From NCBI RefSeq assembly GCF_019145355.1, contig NZ_JAHSTY010000002.1, forward strand, positions 496,001 through 560,000: a stretch of DNA of 64,000 bases, in the 5' to 3' direction. The notes under the pieces are model-generated. The model was not told the origin of the DNA. It was given only the letters and a program-made list of their open reading frames with translations, and did not search any database. Of the stretch, positions 17,904 to 26,500 are shown in pieces; position 1 is the stretch's first letter; each line of letters begins with the position of its first letter. A program made the position numbers and the translations under genes. This DNA is from Pseudomonas azadiae (GTDB lineage: Bacteria; Pseudomonadota; Gammaproteobacteria; Pseudomonadales; Pseudomonadaceae).

Positions 17904-18509
17904 TCAATCCGGCTCACACCCCTTGAGCACCAACCGAATAATCGTCTGCGCCGCCGCCTCATAATCCGCCTCATCGAGCTTGGCCTTGCCGGTCACCGCC
18001 GAGATCTGCCAGTCAAAATCCGCGTACGTCTGCGTCGCCGCCCAGATGCTGAACATCAGGTGGTTGGGGTCGATCGCCGCGATCAGGCCGCGGTCTACCC
18101 AGTGCTGGATGCAATCGATATTGTGCTTGGCCTGGGCATTCAATTGCTCGACCTGATCAGCGCTCAGGTGGGGGGCGCCGTGCATGATTTCGCTGGCGAA
18201 GACCTTGGAGGCGAAGGGCAGGTCGCGGGAGATGCGGATTTTCGAGCGGATGTAGTTGCTCAATACGTCCTTGGGCTCGCCGTCGCGGTTGAACGGTGTG
18301 GAGGCAGCCAGGATCGGCTCGATGATGCTTTCGAGCACCTCGCGGTAGAGGTTGTCCTTGGATTTGAAGTAATAGTAGACGTTGGGCTTGGGCAACCCGG
18401 CCTTGGCGGCAATGTCGCTGGTTTTGGTCGCGGCGAAGCCCTTCTCGGCAAACTCCTCGCTGGCCGCCCGCAGGATCTTTTGTTTGTTGCGCTCGCGAAT
18501 GGTGCTCAT
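17904..18509 (-). CDS. TetR-family regulator (RutR-like)
   Basis: 201 residues from MSTIRERNKQKILRAASEEF (ATG 18509). The N-terminal TetR helix-turn-helix spans about residues 8-55, with TSDIAAKAGLPKPNVYYYFK as recognition helix region. The C-terminal ligand domain resembles the RutR/YcdC group (ASKVFASEIMHGAPHL, CIQHWVDRGLIAAIDPNHLMFSIWAATQTYADF). RutR itself senses uracil and controls pyrimidine and purine breakdown; in pseudomonads related regulators sit near purine-catabolism genes. The gcl operon belongs to purine (allantoin) breakdown in many bacteria, which makes a link plausible but unproven. The gene is divergent from a DUF808 gene 134 bp away. Confidence 0.88.
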   Translation of the reverse strand: MSTIRERNKQKILRAASEEFAEKGFAATKTSDIAAKAGLPKPNVYYYFKSKDNLYREVLESIIEPILAASTPFNRDGEPKDVLSNYIRSKIRISRDLPFASKVFASEIMHGAPHLSADQVEQLNAQAKHNIDCIQHWVDRGLIAAIDPNHLMFSIWAATQTYADFDWQISAVTGKAKLDEADYEAAAQTIIRLVLKGCEPD

Positions 18510-18643
18510 GAACCAGGGGTTTCCTTGCCAGTACAGGCGGTTGCGCATGGTAGCACCGGCCATCCGCGAGCCTCAACAATGTGCCCGCAAAGCGTTGCGC
18601 CGCGCTATGCTCGCCCCATCCCCCTAATACGGAAGCCCGATTC

Positions 18644-19558
<915 letters not shown>

Positions 19559-19613
19559 GACTGGGCGAACAGGCGCTGATGACGGCGCCTGTTTGCTTTA
19601 TACAGGCTCTGTT

Positions 19614-20117
19614 TTACGCGTTGCGTGGGTACCTGCGGGTTTCGAAGCTCAGCCCTGGATAGCCATGGTCGGTGAAATTCAGAAGCCGCTGTGTTTCTGT
19701 AACACCACGTGCCGTGTGCGTAAGGCCTGCCATATAGAGTTCTATACCGTCTATCTTCTTGTTATTAGGCGTGCCGTTTCTACCACCCGCTTTATCGATA
19801 TAGTTCAGCACATGTTCAGCCTTGCGCGCGAAGCTGGCCCGAGCATTGGCGGAAAACTTTGTATCATTCCAGTTTCCCCCTATTTGGTTGTAGAAGTTCT
19901 CAACGACGTGAGTTGGCAGGTGGTTGAACACATTAAACAGGGGGTTGTCGCTAATTTTTTCCGCCGTGCGACGATCACCCAGCGAGCTTAGCTCGTTTCC
20001 GTTCGGTGGGCGCAGGCCATCGTTCTTCGGTGCGCGCGGACCGGCGTCACTCGTTGGAAGCCCTGGCATTTCGAGGCGTGAAGCGTGTGCACTATTGAGG
20101 TTCGAAGTAACTAGCAT
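19614..20117 (-). CDS. Unrecognised 167-residue protein behind a HrpL-like promoter, possible type III effector
   Basis: The start is ATG 20117, with AGGAAGAG at a suitable distance; in-frame codons upstream extend to 20240 but overlap the putative promoter. Base composition is near 50% GC, well below the neighbours. Residues 1-57 are polar and rich in Ser, Pro, Asn and Arg (MLVTSNLNSAHASRLEMPGL at the start), the kind of N-terminus seen in type III secreted proteins. Residues 58-167 form a compact domain: NPLFNVFNHLPTHVVENFYN, then KKIDGIELYMAGLTHTARGV. I do not recognise a family. There is no signal peptide or membrane segment. The low GC and HrpL-like box suggest transfer and Hrp control; neither is proven. 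Confidence 0.6.
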   Translation of the reverse strand: MLVTSNLNSAHASRLEMPGLPTSDAGPRAPKNDGLRPPNGNELSSLGDRRTAEKISDNPLFNVFNHLPTHVVENFYNQIGGNWNDTKFSANARASFARKAEHVLNYIDKAGGRNGTPNNKKIDGIELYMAGLTHTARGVTETQRLLNFTDHGYPGLSFETRRYPRNA

Positions 20118-20200
20118 GAATATGGCTCTCTTCCTGTGAGTAAGTAGTGTAAGTAGCCCGTTATCGCTGATGATCAGGCAGCGACGTGCGCTACTTCCCA

Positions 20201-20229
20201 TGTGTGAGAGTTTCAATCCATCTAGTTCC
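20201..20229 (-). promoter_or_regulatory. HrpL-like box (GGAACT-N16-TCACACA)
   Basis: On the minus strand GGAACT is followed after 16 bases by TCACACA. The hrp box consensus is GGAAC[CT]-N15-17-CCACNNA, so only one fixed base differs. The -10 side lies 84 bp upstream of ATG 20117. An AlgU/RpoE promoter (GAACTT-N16-TCTGA) is an alternative with a poorer fit. Confidence 0.4.
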
Positions 20230-20286
20230 TTCTGTGTCATAGAAGGGTTGGTTGCAGCTTATTTTGTTTTTGTTTAATGCTTCACA

Positions 20287-20318
20287 TAAAAAAGCCGCCC
20301 TGTTTATTGGGCGGCTCT
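20287..20318 (-). terminator. Terminator after mlaA
   Basis: On the minus strand, GAGCCGCCC, loop AATAAACA, GGGCGGC and six T residues, 23 bp after the mlaA stop. Confidence 0.85.
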
Positions 20319-20340
20319 ATTTTATATTGCTAATAATTAA

Positions 20341-21129
20341 TTATTCGGCAATCTGCAACTTGCGTGACTCCGAATAGATGTAACGCACCTTCTCATACTC
20401 AAACGGCGAGTTCATCTGCCCATACCGGAAGCTGGTCTGGTAGCGCTTGTCGACCGCGCGCAACGCCCAGATTTCCGGGTGGTTGGAACTGACTTCGGCG
20501 ACGTTGAGGAAGTTGATCTGCGATTCAGCGGTGTAGTCGACCAGCAAGCCGCCGGTGTCACGTACGTTCGACGGGCCGAAGACCGGCAGTACCAGGTACG
20601 CGCCGCCCGGCACGCCGTAGAAGCCCAGGGTCTGGCCGAAGTCTTCGCTCTGGCGTGGCAGGCCCATGGCGGTGGCCGGGTCCCACAGGCCGGCGATGCC
20701 GATGGTGGTATTGACCAGCAGGCGGCCGGTGGTTTCCAGGGAACGGTGGCCCTTGAGTTGCAGCAAGCTGTTCAACAGGTTGGGCACATCGCCCAGGTTG
20801 TTGAAGAAATTGCTCACGCCGGTGCGCAGGAAGCTGGGCGTGACATAGCGGTAACCGTCGACCACCGGCAGGAATACCCATTGGTCGAAGCGGTAGTTGA
20901 AGTGGTACACGCGACGGTTCCACGCTTCCAGTGGGTCGTAGACGTTGAGTGCGTTGACCGATGAACGCTCGAATTCACGCTGGTCCAGGCCCGGGTTGAA
21001 TTTGAGTTTGCTCAACGGCTCCTTGAAACCGTCGGCGTCGATCACCGTTGGCGCGTGAGCCTTGCTGTTGTCGGCATTGGCCACGCCTGCACACATCAAG
21101 GCGGCAAGCAGCAGAAGATATTTAGCCAC
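20341..21129 (-). CDS. mlaA: MlaA/VacJ-type outer-membrane lipid transport protein
   Basis: 262 residues. MlaA extracts phospholipid from the outer leaflet of the outer membrane and passes it to the periplasmic MlaC. Landmarks are DPLEAWNRRVYHFNYRFDQW, VSNFFNNLGDVPNLLNSLLQ, GLPRQSEDFGQTLGFYGVPG, GGAYLVLPVFGPSNVRD and the C-terminal RYIYSES. The N-terminus MAKYLLLLAALMCAGVANAD has a Cys at 13 but Met at -1, so it is a poor lipobox; cleavage at ANA-D by signal peptidase I is more likely. The 5' end overlaps the upstream hydrolase gene by 8 bp, so the two are coupled. mlaBCDEF are not in the window. Confidence 0.92.
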   Translation of the reverse strand: MAKYLLLLAALMCAGVANADNSKAHAPTVIDADGFKEPLSKLKFNPGLDQREFERSSVNALNVYDPLEAWNRRVYHFNYRFDQWVFLPVVDGYRYVTPSFLRTGVSNFFNNLGDVPNLLNSLLQLKGHRSLETTGRLLVNTTIGIAGLWDPATAMGLPRQSEDFGQTLGFYGVPGGAYLVLPVFGPSNVRDTGGLLVDYTAESQINFLNVAEVSSNHPEIWALRAVDKRYQTSFRYGQMNSPFEYEKVRYIYSESRKLQIAE

Positions 21130-22420
21130 GGAAGAACTCCAGCATGGCGTCGGCGTTGACGCGGTAATTAAGGTTGCCGCAGTGGCCGCCCAGCGGGTAG
21201 ACGGTCAAGCGATCGCCGAAGGTTTTACGCAGGAAACCGAGGTCGCCCGGGCCCAGGATCACGTCGTCGGCGTTGTGCATGACTGCGATTTTCGGGCTGT
21301 CGTGCAGGTAATCCTTGAGCGCGTACAGGCTGACCTGGTCCACCAGTTGCAACAGGCTGCCGCCGTCGGTGCGTGCGCGCCACATCGGGATCACTTGTTC
21401 GGTGAGGTAGCAGTCGAAATCGCATTGCAGCGCCCGCTTGAGGAACGGCGTGAGGCTGGTACCTTCGGTGATCGGGTACTTTGGCGGAATGATCAGGCCG
21501 CGGCGGTTGATCAGGTCCGAGGTAAAGGCGATGTCGGCCGCCGAGAAGCGGAACGAAGTGCCGATCAGCATGGCCATCTGTTCGTTGGTCAGGTGCTGCT
21601 TGGATTGCTGGAAGTCGTAGAGCAGGGCGTCGTTAAGGTCGATGTAGCCCTTCTGCTGGAAGTAACGGGTCAGCTTGTTCAGCACCAGCTCATAGAATGT
21701 GGTGGTGTTGTTGATGCCCTTGACCTCGGTCTGCACCAGCTTGTCGAGGTTGGTGATTGAGGTGTAGAGGTTGACCGGCGGGTTCAGCAGCAGCACTTTC
21801 TTGAAGTTGAAGCTGCGACGGGTCTCGTCGAGCTTGCTGACAAAGGCCGCATCCAGGGCGCCCAGGCTGTAGCCGGTCAGGTAGAAGTCGGTCACCGGCA
21901 ACGACGCGTTCTGCGCGCGCACGGCTTGCATCACGCGGTACATGTCTTCGGCGTCTTCCTGGCTGATGCCTGGGGTGGCGAAGCGCGAAGCCGAAGCGAT
22001 GAAGTCAAAGCTGGTGGGCGAGGACAGCTGCACCACATGGTAGCCGGCCTGGTAATAGAGTTTTTTCAGGTATTCGTTGATGCTGCTGTCGAAGCGCGCA
22101 CCGGTGCCCGCAATGAGGAAGATCAGCGGCGCGGCGCGATCCTGCTTGGCGATGCGGTAGGTGAGTTTCTTCACCGCCCAGAAGTTGTCCGGCAGGCTGA
22201 ATTCGCGCTCGGGGCGCATGTTCAGGGTGTAGTCGGACTGATTGATCTCGTCATCGCTCGGCAGTTTCGGCCTAAGGTCTGGCGGGGTGGTGGCGATGGT
22301 CGCCTCAAACGGGTTGGTCAAAGGGTAGCCATAGCTGGCTTGGTCGATATCGACGGCCAGTGCTGACGCACTCAGAAAAAGGCTGCCCAGTAAGGCAGCA
22401 CAGCGCAAGGAACGGAGCAT
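21122..22420 (-). CDS. Periplasmic alpha/beta hydrolase-like protein, coupled to mlaA
   Basis: 432 residues with a signal peptide (MLRSLRCAALLGSLFLSASA, cleavage near ALA-V). The fold is that of alpha/beta hydrolases: APLIFLIAGTGARFDSS (oxyanion region), the nucleophile elbow LTGYSLGALDAAF (Ser near 190), and near the end AVMHNADDVILGPGDL (Asp) and YPLGGHCGNL (His). The three catalytic residues are therefore in place. A lid-like helical insertion lies between about 215 and 330. Its 8-bp overlap with mlaA suggests an envelope-lipid role such as phospholipase or acyl hydrolase, but the substrate cannot be read from the sequence. Confidence 0.82.
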   Translation of the reverse strand: MLRSLRCAALLGSLFLSASALAVDIDQASYGYPLTNPFEATIATTPPDLRPKLPSDDEINQSDYTLNMRPEREFSLPDNFWAVKKLTYRIAKQDRAAPLIFLIAGTGARFDSSINEYLKKLYYQAGYHVVQLSSPTSFDFIASASRFATPGISQEDAEDMYRVMQAVRAQNASLPVTDFYLTGYSLGALDAAFVSKLDETRRSFNFKKVLLLNPPVNLYTSITNLDKLVQTEVKGINNTTTFYELVLNKLTRYFQQKGYIDLNDALLYDFQQSKQHLTNEQMAMLIGTSFRFSAADIAFTSDLINRRGLIIPPKYPITEGTSLTPFLKRALQCDFDCYLTEQVIPMWRARTDGGSLLQLVDQVSLYALKDYLHDSPKIAVMHNADDVILGPGDLGFLRKTFGDRLTVYPLGGHCGNLNYRVNADAMLEFFRG

Positions 22421-22656
22421 GACTTAATCCCTAAGAGGAAACGTGCTTGATGAATTCGCAGGCTATGACCACCGCGTTGCCACCGAAGTGCCAGCTATCG
22501 GCACGAAAAGTCGGAAAATAACGTCGGAATCGGGGTAATAACAGGCAGACGATACACGTTGACACGTCCGGATGAACACTAATTGTGTGTATGCACCTTG
22601 TTAACGGCCACCGGCGCATTAAGCTGAGCGCCATTTTTACCTTTCGGAGTGCCCCA

Positions 22657-23025
22657 ATGTCCCGTCGCTTGCCGTTGATTCTGCTGCTTCTTGCCTTGCC
22701 GCTGTGGCTGGCCGCCAGCTATGGCGCGCGCTACGGCTTCATGGAAGACGGACAGTGGGTGGGGATCTGCGCCGATGAGGCCAGCCGCTGGGAATGCCAG
22801 TTGCGTTCGAACCTGGGGTTGATCATTCACTTCAAGGTGCTGGGCTGGTCGGCACTGATCACAGCGGTGCTGGCGTTTTTTGTGCCGGGCCGCGCGGGGT
22901 GGTGGCTGGCGGTGCTGGCGCTGGTGTTCGGGTTGCCGGCGCTGGCGTTGTACAACACGACCTTTGCGGTGTTTGCCGTGGTGATTGCGGGGTTGCGGTT
23001 GGTCAGGAAGTCTCGCGGCGCCTGA
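22657..23025 (+). CDS. Small inner-membrane protein of unknown function
   Basis: 122 residues from MSRRLPLILLLLALPLWLAA (ATG 22657, CGGAGTG upstream). Three membrane segments are visible: about 5-22, 55-72 and 80-110. Between the first two lies a short periplasmic loop with two cysteines in GICADEASRWECQL, which could form a disulfide. I know no characterised relative. It is divergent from the hydrolase-mlaA pair and is followed by a REP doublet. Confidence 0.75.
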   Translation: MSRRLPLILLLLALPLWLAASYGARYGFMEDGQWVGICADEASRWECQLRSNLGLIIHFKVLGWSALITAVLAFFVPGRAGWWLAVLALVFGLPALALYNTTFAVFAVVIAGLRLVRKSRGA

Positions 23026-23055
23026 TCGGGCCTCATCATTGAAGGCGCAGGGGCT

Positions 23056-23187
23056 GTAGTGAGCGGGCTTGCCCCGCGCTGGGTGGCGAAGCCGCCCCAG
23101 TAACTACACCGCAGTGTCTCAGATAAAACCGAGTCGCCTGGTTTGGGGCGGCTTCGCCACCCAGCGCGGGGCAAGCCCGCTCACTAC
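23056..23187. repeat. REP doublet 9 (GTAGTGAGCGGGCTTGCCCC type)
   Basis: Same class and length as the doublet at 1892-2023, including the inner stem GGCGAAGCCGCCC. It lies between convergent genes. Confidence 0.88.
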
Positions 23188-23197
23188 ATGCGAGGTC

Positions 23198-24751
23198 TCA
23201 GGCTTTGCGTACTCGCAGGCACCGCCACAAGGCTATAACCATGAGCAGGCTGACCATGGCCCAACCCCAAGCCTGCTGATTCAACAGGCCCTCACGGAAC
23301 AGTTGCGGCGCAATGCCCGCACCGATGATAAAGGTCAGCAACGCAATCTCCCGACGCGGCCCGGTCACCGGCCGCACCAGATACACCAGGGCCGGCAGCA
23401 CCAGCGCCGCACTCGGGAAGCTGCGATAGCGCGGGTCGAACACCAACGCCAGCATCATCACCGCTCCCGCGAACCCGGCAATCGCCACCAGCCAGCCTGC
23501 ACGCTGCTCAAGCCAGTTGAACGTCCGCTCACGCCAGCCCGCGCGCGCGCTCAAGGCCAATGCTGCATGAGCCAGCACCAACAGGTTCAAGACCACCAGC
23601 AGGCCGGCCCACAGCCATTCATCACCAAAGCGTGCGGTCACACGGGTCAGTTCGGCCCATGTACCAATGGAACACGCCGCCACCGCGCCCAACAGGGGCA
23701 ATGCGATCGCGGCGCGCGTGCTGCGTACACGACCGCCCAGCGCCAGGGTAGCCAGCAGGATAATGCCGCCCACCCCCAGCCACACGGGCCAGTACGGCAC
23801 ATTGGTCACGGGCCCGGCAAGGATGCCCTTGTCCTGGCGATCTGCATCGAACAGTCCCCAATAACCGCCCACGGCGCCTTCACTTGCACGCTTCCAGGGT
23901 TGGTCGAAGGCTTCGATCAGGTTATAACGCCAGCCATTGGCCTCGGCCATGGCCACGAAGCCGCGCATGAACCTGGCTTCGTTGACCCGGCTCGGCACGG
24001 CCGTTTCGCGCTGGCGGCCTTCGCTGGGCCAGCCGGTTTCCCCGATTACTATGTCCTTGGGGGCAAACGTGTGGCCAAAGGTCTGGCGCACATCGCCTAC
24101 GTGCTTGAGCGCCTGGTCGATGCCGGAGGGATCATCTTCCCAGTACGGCAACAGGTGAATGGTCAGGAAATCCACCGCCGGGGCGATTTCCGGGTGCTGC
24201 AGCCAGAACTCCCACACGTCGGCGTAGGTCACCGGCTGCTTGATCCGGCTTTTGACGGTCTGGATCAGCTTCACCAGTTGCGCGGCGGTGACTTCCTTGC
24301 GCAGCAGGGCTTCGTTGCCGACGATCACCGAAGTCACGACGTCCGGGCTGGCGTTGGCCGCAGCGATCAGTTGCTCGATCTCCTTTTGGGTCGCCACAGC
24401 GTCACTGCTGACCCACGCGCCGGCCATCACCTTCAGCCCGTGCCGGCGCGCCATGTCCGGTAAGGCCTGCAGGCCGGTCATGGAGTAGGTGCGAATGCAC
24501 TCGAACCGCGTGGCAAGCAGGGCGAGGTCGGCGTCCATGCGCTCCGGGCGCAGCGTGAACGGCTGGTCGAACGGCGATTGGTCTTTATCGAAGGGGGTGT
24601 ACGAGGCGCACTGCATCTTGTGCGTGGCGCTGGCGACATCGGGCAGCACCACGGGCCGGCCGAGGCTATACCAGTAGCCGACCAGGGCCAGCAGGCCGAG
24701 GATCAAGGCGAAGAAATAGGGCAGGGCAGGGAAGCGGGCATTCGCGGGCAT
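23198..24751 (-). CDS. GH17-type beta-(1,3)-glucosyltransferase-like membrane protein
   Basis: 517 residues from MPANARFPALPYF (ATG 24751); an ATG at 24784 would add 11. One N-terminal membrane helix is followed by an exported glycoside hydrolase family 17 domain (about 40-310), with the acid/base in IVGNEALLRKE and the nucleophile in VIGETGWPSEGRQ. About eight C-terminal membrane helices follow. This layout matches pseudomonad beta-(1,3)-glucosyltransferases related to NdvB-type enzymes that remodel cyclic or branched beta-glucans in the periplasm. No glycosyltransferase partner gene lies nearby. A lipid or osmoregulated glucan role is inferred from relatives. Confidence 0.82.
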   Translation of the reverse strand: MPANARFPALPYFFALILGLLALVGYWYSLGRPVVLPDVASATHKMQCASYTPFDKDQSPFDQPFTLRPERMDADLALLATRFECIRTYSMTGLQALPDMARRHGLKVMAGAWVSSDAVATQKEIEQLIAAANASPDVVTSVIVGNEALLRKEVTAAQLVKLIQTVKSRIKQPVTYADVWEFWLQHPEIAPAVDFLTIHLLPYWEDDPSGIDQALKHVGDVRQTFGHTFAPKDIVIGETGWPSEGRQRETAVPSRVNEARFMRGFVAMAEANGWRYNLIEAFDQPWKRASEGAVGGYWGLFDADRQDKGILAGPVTNVPYWPVWLGVGGIILLATLALGGRVRSTRAAIALPLLGAVAACSIGTWAELTRVTARFGDEWLWAGLLVVLNLLVLAHAALALSARAGWRERTFNWLEQRAGWLVAIAGFAGAVMMLALVFDPRYRSFPSAALVLPALVYLVRPVTGPRREIALLTFIIGAGIAPQLFREGLLNQQAWGWAMVSLLMVIALWRCLRVRKA

Positions 24752-25083
24752 GGTCGGCTTATCTGGGGGAGCAAAGGCGCGCATCTTACCCGGATTTGCT
24801 CCGTGCCAGTGGAGCCGCATAATTTTGACATGCAAAGTTCGGGCGGGATTTTGACGTCAAGCCCGGCAAAACGCCCTGCTGGCCAGGTGATGTCGTTTCC
24901 TGCTTGGGCAAGGTCGCTGACAGAGCAGGTCGAAGACCCCGGCAGGTTGATGATCAAACTGTCAGCACTCCACTGATGTCACACCAGCCGGATCGATGCG
25001 CGTGAAGGGGGCGCGGTGCACCACATAACAACAGGTTGACGCCGCTCGGCATCCGCCGGGCGCAGCACTTTCGGGGAAGCACT
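24752..25083. other. Intergenic region between divergent GH17 and binding-protein genes
   Basis: 332 bp that must hold both promoters. I see no further gene, no strong terminator and no operator I can name. The ribosome site GGGGAAGC precedes the ATG at 25084. Confidence 0.5.
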
Positions 25084-25935
25084 ATGAAGATGCGACGACT
25101 CTTGGGCGCAGCTGCCACTCTGGTAGTTGCGATGAGCTCCACATTGGCCAGCGCCGACAGCAAAACCCTGAGCATCGGCTACGTCGATGGCTGGTCGGAC
25201 AGCGTTGCCACCACCCACGTGGCGGCCGAAGTGATCAAGCAGAAGCTCGGTTATGACGTGAAACTGCAAGCGGTCGCCACCGGGATCATGTGGCAGGGCG
25301 TCGCCACCGGCAAGCTTGATGCCATGCTCTCCGCCTGGCTGCCGGTGACCCACGGTGAGTACTGGGCCAAGAACAAGGACAAGGTGGTCGACTACGGCCC
25401 CAACTTCAAGGATGCGAAGATCGGCCTGATCGTGCCGGAGTACGTCAAGGCCAAGTCCATCGAAGACCTGAAGACCGATACGACCTTCAAGAACAAGATT
25501 GTCGGCATCGACGCCGGTTCAGGCGTCATGCTCAAGACCGACGAAGCCATCAAGCAGTACGGCCTCGATTACAAACTGCAAGCCAGCTCGGGCGCGGCGA
25601 TGATCGCCGAGTTGACCCGTGCCGAAGACAAGCAGGACTCCATTGCCGTCACCGGTTGGGTGCCACACTGGATGTTCGCCAAGTGGAAACTGCGTTTCCT
25701 GGACGATCCAAAAGGGATTTATGGGGCTGCTGAAACCGTCAACAGCATCGGCAGCAAGGGCCTGGAGAAGAAAGCGCCGGAAGTCGCTGCCTTCCTGAAG
25801 AAATTCCAGTGGGCCTCCAAGGATGAAATCGGCGAAGTCATGCTCGCCATCCAGGAAGGCGCCAAGCCGGATGCCGCGGCCAAGGATTGGGTAGCCAAGC
25901 ACCCGGAGCGCGTGGCCGAGTGGATCGCTAAATAA
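25084..25935 (+). CDS. Glycine betaine/proline-type ABC substrate-binding protein (OpuAC family), orphan
   Basis: 283 residues from MKMRRLLGAAATLVVAMSST (ATG 25084). The signal peptide is cleaved near ASA-D. The mature protein is an OpuAC domain that binds quaternary amines: IGYVDGWSDSVATTHVAAEV, GIMWQGVATGKLDAMLSAWL (an aromatic-cage region), VGIDAGSGVMLKTDEA and VTGWVPHWMFAKWKLRFLDD. Pseudomonads keep several orphan proteins of this kind (CaiX, CbcX, BetX) that share the CbcWV transporter for carnitine, choline or betaine. No permease gene is present here. Which amine it binds is not decidable from the sequence. Confidence 0.88.
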   Translation: MKMRRLLGAAATLVVAMSSTLASADSKTLSIGYVDGWSDSVATTHVAAEVIKQKLGYDVKLQAVATGIMWQGVATGKLDAMLSAWLPVTHGEYWAKNKDKVVDYGPNFKDAKIGLIVPEYVKAKSIEDLKTDTTFKNKIVGIDAGSGVMLKTDEAIKQYGLDYKLQASSGAAMIAELTRAEDKQDSIAVTGWVPHWMFAKWKLRFLDDPKGIYGAAETVNSIGSKGLEKKAPEVAAFLKKFQWASKDEIGEVMLAIQEGAKPDAAAKDWVAKHPERVAEWIAK

Positions 25936-25953
25936 CTCACTTGAGACAACCCT

Positions 25954-26038
25954 GTGGGAGGGGGCTTGCTCCCGAAGGCGGTGTGTCAGTCACAGATTTC
26001 TGGCTGATACACCGCCTTCGGGAGCAAGCCCCTCCCAC
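25954..26038. repeat. REP doublet 10 (GTGGGAGGGGGCTTGCTCCC type)
   Basis: Distinct arm sequence GTGGGAGGGGGCTTGCTCCC and its inverted copy with spacer GGTGTGTCAG / CTGATACACC; the only doublet of this subtype in the window. Confidence 0.88.
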
Positions 26039-26188
26039 ATTAATTCCAGCCCCTGCAATTGTTCCTGCACGCCCGCCAACCCTCGCTACACTCGATCTAC
26101 TACTAAGGTCGTCTGGAACCTGCCCCACAGCCGCATACAGTGGCCATGTTCCAAAATAATAAAAAGCTGTGCTGCGAGGATAAAAACA

Positions 26189-26500
26189 ATGAACGACAGC
26201 ATTTACCTCTCGATTCAAAACAGCCCGCGTTTCAAGGAGCTGGTGAGAAAAAGGGAAAGGTTCGCCTGGATTCTCTCGGCGATCATGCTAGGGCTTTACT
26301 CCGCTTTCATCCTGTTAATCGCCTATGGGCCACAAGTACTGGGGGCCAAGATCAGCCCCGGTTCGTCGATTACCTGGGGCATTCCCCTGGGCGTCGGGCT
26401 GATTGTGTCCGCCTTCATCCTGACCGGCATCTATGTGCGCCGGGCCAACGGCGAGTTCGACGACCTGAACAATGCGATTCTCAAGGAGGCTGCGCAATGA
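26189..26500 (+). CDS. yjcH: DUF485 inner-membrane protein YjcH
   Basis: 103 residues with two membrane helices (about 24-47 and 60-82) and the DUF485 signature [20 protein letters not shown]. YjcH is co-transcribed with actP in most proteobacteria. Its role is not settled; it is thought to assist the acetate permease. The stop overlaps the actP start (ATGA), and a strong ribosome site AAGGAGG (26482-26488) lies inside its last codons. Confidence 0.93.
   Translation: MNDSIYLSIQNSPRFKELVRKRERFAWILSAIMLGLYSAFILLIAYGPQVLGAKISPGSSITWGIPLGVGLIVSAFILTGIYVRRANGEFDDLNNAILKEAAQ

Noticed and set aside
20201..20229. AlgU/RpoE-type promoter reading of the same site
   Set aside because: The spacing from GAACTA to TCACA is 15 and two -10 bases deviate, so the HrpL reading fits better; it remains an alternative.
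20201..20240. Upstream in-frame starts of the orphan gene at 20240 and 20201
   Set aside because: They overlap the HrpL-like box and have weaker ribosome sites than the ATG at 20117.
22431..22634. Minus-strand 67-codon frame in the leader upstream of the hydrolase-mlaA operon
   Set aside because: No ribosome site or similarity; it lies in the divergent promoter region.
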